Assembly (NCBI RefSeq): GCF_003463065.1
Contig: NZ_QSCM01000016.1
Coordinates: 6,415-70,414, forward strand
DNA: 64,000 nt
Source: Blautia sp. OF03-15BH
GTDB taxonomy: Bacteria > Bacillota > Clostridia > Lachnospirales > Lachnospiraceae
Reading direction: 5' to 3'
The position numbers and the translations under genes are program-made. Positions 8,877-16,024 of this stretch are shown in pieces. Under the pieces are notes generated by a model. That model did no database searches and was not told the DNA's origin. It saw only the letters and a list, made by a program, of their open reading frames with translations. Position 1 is the stretch's first letter, and every line of letters begins with the position of its first letter.

Positions 8877-8947
8877 GTTGACAGTAAAGATGCAACGTGG
8901 GAGAATTAAGGTAAAATATGAGGAAAAAATGACATAGGAGAAGGTCT

Positions 8948-9391
8948 ATGAAAAAGGAGCAAAAGAAAAAACAGGATAGCAAAATCCGGAGATTCTTAAA
9001 ATTAAAGCCCACCCGTTTCGGGCTGATGGCTCTTCTGATCCTTCTGGCACTGGCCTTTCCGCTGTGGCATAGGGATGAAAATCCCCTTCTGAAAAAGAAT
9101 AATGCCATCACTCTATACCGGGAGGTATATGAGGGACAGATGCCGGAACTTCGGACCGAGGTTTTCTTCCCGAAGAATCATTTTGATTATGAGAAGGTGA
9201 CTTATGATACCTCCGCACTGGATGTCAATACGCAGGGGATGTATACAGTGCCTGTGTTGTATGACGGCGAAGCGACCAACTGTGTGGTGGAAGTGACGGT
9301 GAAAAGTCCAGAGACGGATGAAACCGGAGAAACAGCCCCGGCAGGTTCCGGAGAGGTCTGGGAGCAGGCAGAAGAATCGGAAACAGAATAG
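8948..9391 (+). CDS. Membrane-anchored extracellular hypothetical protein
   Basis: This 147-residue protein has a very basic N-terminus, one transmembrane helix (about residues 28-45) and an extracellular domain of about 70 residues with a beta pattern (YDTSALDVNTQGMYTVPVLYDG ... CVVEVTVK), similar to Ig-like domains of Gram-positive surface proteins. An acidic, proline/threonine-rich tail follows. It has an AGGAG site. No family could be named with confidence. It is separated by 11 bases from the next gene, so the two are probably cotranscribed. Confidence 0.75.
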   Translation: MKKEQKKKQDSKIRRFLKLKPTRFGLMALLILLALAFPLWHRDENPLLKKNNAITLYREVYEGQMPELRTEVFFPKNHFDYEKVTYDTSALDVNTQGMYTVPVLYDGEATNCVVEVTVKSPETDETGETAPAGSGEVWEQAEESETE

Positions 9392-9402
9392 GAGGGACAG
9401 CA

Positions 9403-9786
9403 ATGGGAATGTTACTGGCATATGAACTGGAAAAAGGAACAGAACGGGAACTAAAAGATCTGGCAGCAGCTCTGGGCCATCAGGTGAAAATAGTGGGCAG
9501 CTCTAATTATGGCGATCCGCTAGGCTATGTGGCCGGGATCGCCGGTTTTAAGAAAAGCGGCATCAGAGATACGGAAGGAAAACTGGGCAGTGAGATGCTG
9601 GTTTTCTGCGGTCTGGACCGTGAGGCGATGGATCTTCTGCTGGCGGGGCTGAGGGAGCGAAAGCTACAGATTCCATTAAAAGCTGTGATCACACCCCACA
9701 ATATCCAGTGGACCTCCAGAATGCTTTATCAGGAATTAAAAAAAGAACACGAAACGATGACAGCAATGAAAAAGAGCCCCCTGTAA
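9403..9786 (+). CDS. DUF3783-type hypothetical protein
   Basis: This 127-residue soluble protein matches the DUF3783 pattern in its second half (EMLVFCGLDREAMDLLLAGL ... IPLKAVITPHNIQWT). The function is unknown. An AGGAGG-like site precedes the ATG and a strong terminator follows. Confidence 0.75.
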   Translation: MGMLLAYELEKGTERELKDLAAALGHQVKIVGSSNYGDPLGYVAGIAGFKKSGIRDTEGKLGSEMLVFCGLDREAMDLLLAGLRERKLQIPLKAVITPHNIQWTSRMLYQELKKEHETMTAMKKSPL

Positions 9787-9806
9787 TGAGATAAGGGGGC
9801 ATTTTT
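9776..9806. terminator. Intrinsic terminator between convergent genes
   Basis: GCCCCCT (9776-9782) pairs with AGGGGGC (9794-9800), followed by ATTTTTA. It overlaps the end of the DUF3783 gene and lies just before the convergent DUF2284 gene. Confidence 0.8.
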
Positions 9807-9838
9807 ATCGGCCATCCTAAATGCTGCAGGGAGCGGTC

Positions 9839-10375
9839 TCAGGCATTAAAGAACAGCAGCGTGAAATAAGTGACCGTATCGTTTCCGTAATTGAAGCAGA
9901 TATTCATGGCCTCCACGGTCTGCATGAGCATGATCCCGTGGCTTTCTACCGTGGCAACCCGTTTGTCCGGATGGCGGCAGGGAGAGTCCGGATAGGCACA
10001 GGTCTCGCACTGCATGCAGCCGGTAGAAAGAGCCAGCACATCGCCGAACTCCTGACGGAAGCGTTCACGAAGTTTGAGAGTCAGGTCTTCATGCTGCCTT
10101 CGGGCTTTCAGGCAGGCTTCAAAATTCAGGCTGTCTTCCACCTGGGCAATGGTGGAAAAAAGAAAAGCACGGGAATATTTTTCACATTCCCGGATGCAGC
10201 TCTGGATGGAACCGATGGCTGGCGGGCAGGCCCAGGAATGACCGTAATGTTCACATTCATGCTCACAGATAAAACGGACTTTTTCAGAAAAGATCAGATC
10301 CTTCCGGTTCAGATAATGAAATTCCAGGATCGGATAATCGTAAATAAAAGATTCAATGGTTTCTTTATATGACAT
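9839..10375 (-). CDS. DUF2284 cysteine-rich metal-binding protein
   Basis: This 178-residue cytosolic protein has the cysteine arrangement of DUF2284: CEHECEHYGHSWACPP (residues about 37-52) and a later CMQCETCAYPDSPCRHP cluster (about 121-137), expected to hold metal or iron-sulfur centres. The biochemical role is unknown. It is transcribed divergently from the cysteine-cluster gene at 10474. Confidence 0.85.
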   Translation of the reverse strand: MSYKETIESFIYDYPILEFHYLNRKDLIFSEKVRFICEHECEHYGHSWACPPAIGSIQSCIRECEKYSRAFLFSTIAQVEDSLNFEACLKARRQHEDLTLKLRERFRQEFGDVLALSTGCMQCETCAYPDSPCRHPDKRVATVESHGIMLMQTVEAMNICFNYGNDTVTYFTLLFFNA

Positions 10376-10473
10376 AAAAAAGTCTCCTTCAAAGATTGGA
10401 TCAGTATCGATTTCAGTATAAGCTCAGGAGGCCAGAACGTCAACCAAAGACAGGACAAAGAGAGGAAATAAAA

Positions 10474-11136
10474 ATGAAACGACAGGTAAGTATTGAAGAA
10501 ATCTGGGATGGCCGCTTTTATGGTCCAGGAGATATGGTAAAGGCCGGCTGCGGCGAGTGCAGCGGCTGCTCTGACTGCTGCAAAGGCATGGGAAAAACGA
10601 TCATTCTGGACCCGTTGGATGTCTGCCGGCTCACACAAGGCCTCCATGTGGATTTCCAGCAGCTGATCGGAAGCCATCTGGAGCTTAACGTGGTGGATGG
10701 TGTGATCCTGCCCAATCTTCTGGAGGCCGGGACGGAAGAAGTCTGCACCTTTTTAAACAAGGAAGGCCGCTGCAGCATTCACAGCATCCGTCCCGGCGTC
10801 TGCCGTCTGTTCCCTATGGGGCGTTACTACGAAGGAGGCGGTTTCCGCTACTTTCTGCAGACCGGAGAGTGCAGAAAAGAGCCCAAAACAAAAGTGAAAC
10901 TGAAAAAGTGGCTCGATACACCGGATCTTGCTCGCTATGAAAAATTTGTCAATGACTGGCACTATTTCCTGGAGGCTGTAGAACACATCATCGGTGATCT
11001 CTCCAACGAAGCCACTGCCAAAAAGATCAACCTTTACATCCTTCAGAACTTCTTCCTTCTTCCCTTTACAGGTGATTTTTACGAAGAATTTGACCGCCGC
11101 CTGACCGAAGCCAGAAGGATGATCGGGCTGGCATAA
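10474..11136 (+). CDS. YkgJ family cysteine-cluster protein
   Basis: This 220-residue protein has the YkgJ/CxxCxxCC pattern (CGECSGCSDCCKGMG, about residues 22-36), then CTFLNKEGRCSIHSIRPGVCRLFPMG (about 88-113), typical of predicted zinc- or iron-chelating proteins of unknown role. The start at 10474 is chosen because AGAGGA lies about 8 bases upstream; the open frame extends to 10396 without a site. Its divergence from DUF2284, another cysteine-cluster protein, may be coincidental. Confidence 0.85.
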   Translation: MKRQVSIEEIWDGRFYGPGDMVKAGCGECSGCSDCCKGMGKTIILDPLDVCRLTQGLHVDFQQLIGSHLELNVVDGVILPNLLEAGTEEVCTFLNKEGRCSIHSIRPGVCRLFPMGRYYEGGGFRYFLQTGECRKEPKTKVKLKKWLDTPDLARYEKFVNDWHYFLEAVEHIIGDLSNEATAKKINLYILQNFFLLPFTGDFYEEFDRRLTEARRMIGLA

Positions 11137-11150
11137 CAGGAGCAGGTTTG

Positions 11151-11186
11151 AAAAACAGGAATCTCAAAAAGAGGTTTCTGTTTTTT
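11151..11186 (+). terminator. Intrinsic terminator
   Basis: AAACAGGAATCTC pairs with GAGGTTTCTGTTT around an A-rich loop and is followed by T residues, just after the YkgJ-type gene. Confidence 0.75.
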
Positions 11187-11287
11187 ATGGAATAAGAACG
11201 GTAAATTCAGATATAATAAAAATACATTTTGTATTTATTTTTCTGGAACCATGTGATATAGTGGAATTAAGAATGGGGGAAAACATC

Positions 11288-12685
11288 ATGAATGATATTT
11301 ATTTACTCAATTATTCTGTCAAGGGAATAAAGACCTTGGATCAGCTGGTTTCGCTATCCTTTTATAAAAAGACGATTTCCAGAGATATGGATACGCAGGA
11401 ATATAATATCAAAGGAATTTATGGCATGAATGGTTCTGGTAAGTCAGGAATTATCACCTCTGTCTCGATTCTCAAAAATCTTTTGATTGATCCGAATTAC
11501 TTAAATAATCCAATCACTCAGAAAAATCTGGATGGGATTGTAAATAAGAAAACAAAAGAACTGTTTATGGAAGCTGATTATCTGGTTGACCTGAAAAATG
11601 ACTTGTTTTGTTTTCGATATTGTGTAACTCTGGCAAAGGATGTGTCTGGAAAATATGTAATTTCACAGGAATCATTGTCTGTTCGGAAAGCTGTGTCGAA
11701 AAGTGATGAGATGGGAATGATTTTTGAGGTAACTGCCGGTAAAGTGGACTTTCTTTATGGAGAAGAAAAAGAGGATTCCTTTTCTACTGCTATCATAAAT
11801 AGAACGATGAATTTATTGTCGACAGCTTCCATGTGTGCGTTGCTTTGTGGAAAGTTTTCATACGAAAACAGGAAGAAAATTCAGGAAAAACAGATTTTTT
11901 TCTTTGTTAGCACCTGTAGCCTTTATATTTTGGGACATAAATTACATGTTTATCTGGATCAATCAGACGATCATAGAGAATTTATAAGAAAAAACCTCTT
12001 AGAAGACTATGAATATGACAATGTACATGCTTCAATTTTTGCATACTATTTAAAGATTGATAAGTACTTAAAAATAGACAAAAATATCCTCAGTGTCATA
12101 TCCGTTACGAAGAACCTTATTTCAAAAGAAAAATATGCGCAATTTGAAAAAACGATCCATCGCTTATATGAGTTTCTCCATATTTTTAAGTCAGATTTAC
12201 AGAACATAGAAATCGACAAAAAAGAAAATCAGAATTTTTTTATCTGTGATCTGGTTATGGTCTATGATTCCTATAAGATTCATGCAGAATATGAAAGCAC
12301 AGGCATTAAGAAATTAGTCCGCCTGTTTGCCTATTTAAACGAAATGGTTCGCGGCGGGATTGTGTTTATTGATGAGTTTGACTCGAACCTTCATGACGTT
12401 TATCTCTGTGCCTTGCTGGAATATCTGATGGAATATGGAAAAGGACAGCTTTGCTTTACGACCCACAATGTAGGCCCCATGGATGTCTTAAAACAGCGCA
12501 AGAAATCCATCGATTTTTTGTCGGAGGATCATAAGATTTATCCGTGGACAAAAAGCGGTAATTATTCACCTTCCAGACTTTACAGGAATGGCATGATTGA
12601 GGGTTCTCCGTTTAATATAGATTCCATTGATTTTATCAGTGTATTTGGTTCGGGTGAGGAGGATGAATCATGGGAGTTCAGCTGA
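11288..12685 (+). CDS. AAA (ABC-like) ATPase of a putative two-gene defence module
   Basis: This 465-residue protein has an N-terminal Walker A (GIYGMNGSGKSGIITS, about residues 45-60), a long helical middle, and a C-terminal block with Walker B/D-loop-like GGIVFIDEFDSNLHD and a switch region (CFTTHNVGPMD). That is the layout of SMC/ABC-like ATPases in OLD, RloA, AbiL and PARIS-type phage-defence systems. The ATG at 11288 is preferred because GGGGGAAA precedes it; an upstream GTG at 11261 lacks a site. It overlaps the next gene by 16 bases. Low-GC codon use differs from the GC-richer neighbours and suggests acquisition. Confidence 0.75.
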   Translation: MNDIYLLNYSVKGIKTLDQLVSLSFYKKTISRDMDTQEYNIKGIYGMNGSGKSGIITSVSILKNLLIDPNYLNNPITQKNLDGIVNKKTKELFMEADYLVDLKNDLFCFRYCVTLAKDVSGKYVISQESLSVRKAVSKSDEMGMIFEVTAGKVDFLYGEEKEDSFSTAIINRTMNLLSTASMCALLCGKFSYENRKKIQEKQIFFFVSTCSLYILGHKLHVYLDQSDDHREFIRKNLLEDYEYDNVHASIFAYYLKIDKYLKIDKNILSVISVTKNLISKEKYAQFEKTIHRLYEFLHIFKSDLQNIEIDKKENQNFFICDLVMVYDSYKIHAEYESTGIKKLVRLFAYLNEMVRGGIVFIDEFDSNLHDVYLCALLEYLMEYGKGQLCFTTHNVGPMDVLKQRKKSIDFLSEDHKIYPWTKSGNYSPSRLYRNGMIEGSPFNIDSIDFISVFGSGEEDESWEFS

Positions 12686-13209
12686 TCTTTGCCGTTGAAA
12701 CCAATAAAAAATGTAATTCTGACTGGATCTACATTAAAGATACGGTGGAGCATTTTTATGCATATGAGCGTACACAGCTTAAACTCAGTGTGGTATATCT
12801 GGACGGAAAAGGAAACTACAGCAGTAAAAAGAAGCAAAAAGAGATAGACTCTTTGATTTCTCAGTACCGAACCACATCAAAAACAAATCAGTCAAAAGTA
12901 ATCTGCTGTTTTGACTGCGATGATTATGACAGCAAACAGGAAGACCTGAAATTTCTTGAAGATGCTGAAAAATTCTGCAAGGATAAAGGCTATGAATTTG
13001 TCTGGTTCTGTAAAGATGTAGAGCAGGTATACATAGGAAAAAGAGTAGCCGATATGCAGAAGAAAAAAGAGGCGGCAAACTTCAAAGCTAAAAAGCGGAT
13101 TGAGGAGGTTATCCCTGAGAATCTTACAGCAGTAAAATATCGGGTGAACAAAAGTAATATTATGAAGGTTCTGGATCAGTGTCCTGGTGTGGTTCGAAAA
13201 ATGAAATGA
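12670..13209 (+). CDS. RloB-like / TOPRIM-type partner protein of the ATPase
   Basis: This 179-residue protein starts inside the end of the ATPase gene, so the two are translationally coupled. Its layout fits a small TOPRIM-fold nuclease: an early beta strand with conserved Glu (QLIFAVETNKK, about 4-14) and a central DxD (ICCFDCDDYDSK, about 77-88), followed by FVWFCKDVEQVYIG. RloB and AriB-like effectors share this architecture. The assignment rests on motif pattern and gene pairing only. If correct, the ATPase would sense infection and the small protein would cut nucleic acid. Confidence 0.6.
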   Translation: MGVQLIFAVETNKKCNSDWIYIKDTVEHFYAYERTQLKLSVVYLDGKGNYSSKKKQKEIDSLISQYRTTSKTNQSKVICCFDCDDYDSKQEDLKFLEDAEKFCKDKGYEFVWFCKDVEQVYIGKRVADMQKKKEAANFKAKKRIEEVIPENLTAVKYRVNKSNIMKVLDQCPGVVRKMK

Positions 13210-13237
13210 ATAAACCATGAGAGATCAGAACTTACCC

Positions 13238-13266
13238 TTGACAAAAACAGGTGCGTAAAATAGAGT
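13238..13266 (+). promoter_or_regulatory. Predicted sigma-A promoter
   Basis: TTGACA (13238-13243), a 17-base spacer, then TAGAGT (13261-13266). It would drive the short frame at 13273 and possibly the DUF362 gene. Confidence 0.5.
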
Positions 13267-13272
13267 GAAAGT

Positions 13273-13407
13273 ATGAGCGGTCAAATAAAATATAAAACCG
13301 CTGAAAAATATTTCTTAGGAGGAAATTCCCCGGACGAGGGGGTCTCTGCTTTTTACTTCTGTTTCAGAAAAACTCCATCGATTTACGCCTTGTACGACAG
13401 CTTCTGA
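13273..13407 (+). pseudogene. Short 44-codon frame, possible remnant of a P-loop ATPase gene
   Basis: The frame encodes 44 residues including KYFLGGNSPDEG, which resembles the very N-terminus (YFxGGNTxxGF) of a clostridial P-loop ATPase family (PRK06851-like). Nothing after the stop at 13407 continues such a protein before the next gene, so this may be a decayed remnant or a leader peptide. No strong Shine-Dalgarno site precedes it. I am unsure it is translated. Confidence 0.3.
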
Positions 13408-13466
13408 ACGTGCTAAAATAGGGCAGACGCCTCGTTTCAAAGGGGCATGACAGGAGAACCTATTTT

Positions 13467-14585
13467 ATGATACAGACACTGAAAAACGTAAAAGAATATA
13501 AAGAGGAACTGATCCGTCCGGCCATCCGCGAGATGTTGAATGCCTTGGATATTTCCAAAGACTTGAAGCCCGGCATGAAGGTAGTCATCAAACCAAACCT
13601 TGTCATGGCGAAGAAACCGGAGACAGCTCCGGTGACAACGCATCCTCTGGTAGTGAAAGCCGTGGCAGAATGGCTTCGGGAGCAGGGGATTGAAGATATT
13701 ACCCTGGCAGAGAGTTCTGGCGGCCCCTATACGCCGGAGCATATGAAGCGGATCTATCACGTCTGTGGTATGGATACCATTGGTGACAGCATTCACCTGA
13801 ATGAGGATTGCTCCGCAGAAACGGTGAATACCAGGGACGGCTTTGCCAATCACAGCTTTCATCTCATCACGCCGATTGTGAAGGCAGATTATATCATCAA
13901 TATCTGCAAACTCAAAACCCATGCCATGACCGGATATTCCGGCGGTATCAAAAATCTCTTTGGAACCATTCCGGGTCTTGAAAAACCGCAGATGCATTAC
14001 CGCTGGCCGGAGATTGAGGATTTCTCCCGGATGCTGGTAGAGCTCGCAGAAACCGTAAGTCCGGATCTCACGATCATTGATGCCATCGATGCCATGGAAG
14101 GAAACGGTCCTACCGGCGGAACTTCCCATCCGCTGCATCTTCTTCTGGCTTCCCGTGACATCTGGACCCAGGATTATTTTGCAGCAGGCCTTATGGGCCT
14201 GGATCCCATGGAGATCGTCATGATCCGGCAGGCCGTGGAAAAAGGTCTGGCAAAACCGGATGAGATGAAGCTGGTGGGAGATCCGGTACCGGAAGCACTC
14301 ACTCCTTTTCAAAAGCCGGATTCCATCAGCCTGGACTTTACTGCAAATGTGCCGGGCTTTCTGAAAAAGCCGTTTGTTTTTGTGGCTTCCCGCTTATTGA
14401 AATCCTATCCACAGGTGGATCCGAAACTCTGTGTGGGCTGCGGTAAATGTGCGGAAAGCTGTCCGGCGGGTATCATCCGCATCGAAAACAAAAAGGCAAA
14501 ATTCCGGAAAAAAGGCTGCATCTCCTGCTTCTGTTGTCAGGAAATGTGCCCGAAAAAAGCGATTTATGTGCGAAAAGCACTGTGA
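13467..14585 (+). CDS. DUF362 protein with C-terminal 2x[4Fe-4S] ferredoxin domain
   Basis: This 372-residue protein has the DUF362 domain (MKVVIKPNLVM, about 38-48; TLAESSGGPYTPEH; NICKLKTHAMTGYSGGIKNLFG) over most of its length, then a bacterial ferredoxin domain with two clusters (LCVGCGKCAESCP and CISCFCCQEMCP, about 322-365). Family members are cytosolic iron-sulfur proteins of uncertain reaction, probably electron transfer. An AGGAGA site precedes the ATG. It is monocistronic with a strong terminator. Confidence 0.9.
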   Translation: MIQTLKNVKEYKEELIRPAIREMLNALDISKDLKPGMKVVIKPNLVMAKKPETAPVTTHPLVVKAVAEWLREQGIEDITLAESSGGPYTPEHMKRIYHVCGMDTIGDSIHLNEDCSAETVNTRDGFANHSFHLITPIVKADYIINICKLKTHAMTGYSGGIKNLFGTIPGLEKPQMHYRWPEIEDFSRMLVELAETVSPDLTIIDAIDAMEGNGPTGGTSHPLHLLLASRDIWTQDYFAAGLMGLDPMEIVMIRQAVEKGLAKPDEMKLVGDPVPEALTPFQKPDSISLDFTANVPGFLKKPFVFVASRLLKSYPQVDPKLCVGCGKCAESCPAGIIRIENKKAKFRKKGCISCFCCQEMCPKKAIYVRKAL

Positions 14586-14587
14586 AA

Positions 14588-14636
14588 AGAAAAGCGTATG
14601 GTCAGTCTTTAAAAACTGGTCATACGCTTTTTTACA
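14588..14636. terminator. Intrinsic terminator between convergent genes
   Basis: AAAAGCGTATGGTCAGT pairs with ACTGGTCATACGCTTTT with T residues following. It lies between the DUF362 gene and the convergent GntR-type regulator. Confidence 0.8.
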
Positions 14637-14640
14637 CATT

Positions 14641-15750
14641 TTATAAGGCGAAGAAGGATTCTCCCTCTATCAGCTTCGCAGGTATTTTGATATTCTGAGG
14701 AGGCTGACCGGGATGCTGGATGAGTTCCAGCAGCAGTTCCACGGCCTTTTCGCCGATCGCCCGTTCATCCTGGTGCAGGTGTGTGAACCTTGGCTTTCCA
14801 AAAAGAGGAAGAGGCGAGTCGAAACAGAGAATGGAAAGATCTTTTCCAATGACACGTCCTACCCGCTGGGCAGCCTGTTCTGCCGCTACTGCCAGAGAAT
14901 ACTGGAGAGCAAAAAGAGCAGTAATCTCCGGATGCTCCGTAAGATGACAGGCGATCCGATGGATCATTTCCTCTGTGATATGATCGGAAGAAGAACCAAG
15001 ATTTTTAATCCAGAGTTTCTGGTTCAAGGGAAAACCGGTAATAGCACTGTACTGGAAAACAGCATCGCAGCGTTCCTGGAGTACACTGTTATCGACGTTG
15101 GGAAGGAGGAATCCTATATTTCTATGTCCATGAGAAGTGATATAGGAAAGCCCCTGGGAAACTGCCAGCACATTGTCGGTTCCAACAGAGGTCTGCCGGA
15201 TCACCTGAATATTCTGGTCAATGAGGACCAGTGGATATTTGTCGATAACCATCTGAAGCAGTCGGGGATTCAAAAACTGAGAAGTTCCCGGGAAAACGAT
15301 CAGTCCGTCTACCGGAGCACTGCTCATGCTGAGGATGGCTTCCTCTTCACGCTTGGGATCATCATGGGAAAGAGAAAAGAAAAAGTGTGCTTTTCCATGG
15401 CAGGCGTCTGTGATGGCGGTGACTGTTTCAAGACCAAAATGATCGTTTAATTCCGGATAGATCAGGCCGATCCGGGGAAGCAAGTCGCCGGAAAACAGAG
15501 ACGCTTTAACGGGACTTCCTCCTGTCAGGGAAGAAGTGCTATGGCTGACAAACGTTCCACGTCCTTTTTGACGGGAAAGGATTCCTTCTTCTGCCAGCAT
15601 ATTCAGAGCCCGTTTGCTGGTGATCTTGCTCACATGAAAAAGGTCGGCCAGACCGCCTTCCGTCGGAACCTGATCACCTGGTTTATAGACACCATTTTCG
15701 ATGTCCTGTTTGAGAGACTGATATATTTTCAGGTATAAGGGTTCATCCAT
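14641..15750 (-). CDS. GntR/LacI hybrid transcriptional regulator (AraR type)
   Basis: This 369-residue protein combines an N-terminal GntR winged helix (LYLKIYQSLKQDIENGVYKPGDQVPTE ... SKITSKRALNMLAEEGILSRQKGRGTFV, residues about 5-70) with a LacI-like sugar-binding domain (about 90-369). This is the AraR architecture, in which a sugar releases repression. It is transcribed divergently from the GH38 alpha-mannosidase, and a 12-bp perfect palindrome covers the mannosidase -35 box, so mannosidase control is likely. The mannose-derived ligand is inference. Confidence 0.9.
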   Translation of the reverse strand: MDEPLYLKIYQSLKQDIENGVYKPGDQVPTEGGLADLFHVSKITSKRALNMLAEEGILSRQKGRGTFVSHSTSSLTGGSPVKASLFSGDLLPRIGLIYPELNDHFGLETVTAITDACHGKAHFFFSLSHDDPKREEEAILSMSSAPVDGLIVFPGTSQFLNPRLLQMVIDKYPLVLIDQNIQVIRQTSVGTDNVLAVSQGLSYITSHGHRNIGFLLPNVDNSVLQERCDAVFQYSAITGFPLNQKLWIKNLGSSSDHITEEMIHRIACHLTEHPEITALFALQYSLAVAAEQAAQRVGRVIGKDLSILCFDSPLPLFGKPRFTHLHQDERAIGEKAVELLLELIQHPGQPPQNIKIPAKLIEGESFFAL

Positions 15751-15858
15751 AAATTTCTATCCTCCGTACATATTGCAACGATTCAGAGCCTATCTTGATG
15801 GCAAGCAGGATTCCATTTCTGAATGAAAAGCTGCCTGCATCTGAATAGCTGCAAATAA

Positions 15859-15887
15859 AGTATACTATATATATCAATTTGTTGCAA
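15859..15887 (-). promoter_or_regulatory. Promoter of the GntR/LacI-type regulator
   Basis: On the minus strand, TTGCAA (15887-15882), a 17-base spacer and TATACT (15864-15859) form a good sigma-A promoter facing the regulator gene. Confidence 0.65.
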
Positions 15888-15951
15888 GGGAAAGATGAAA
15901 CCATCATGCAATGTACCTGAAAAAAGATATCATATTTATATAAAACATATA

Positions 15952-15980
15952 TTGACATGTCAAATAAGGAACTTTATAAT
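15952..15980 (+). promoter_or_regulatory. Alpha-mannosidase promoter with palindromic operator
   Basis: TTGACA (15952-15957), a 17-base spacer and a consensus TATAAT (15975-15980) make a near-perfect promoter. The -35 lies inside the perfect 12-bp palindrome TTGACATGTCAA (15952-15963), a natural position for repressor binding. Confidence 0.8.
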
Positions 15981-16024
15981 AAAGCAAGGAAAAATGTGAT
16001 ACCGGCAGAAAAGGAGGAAACCGT

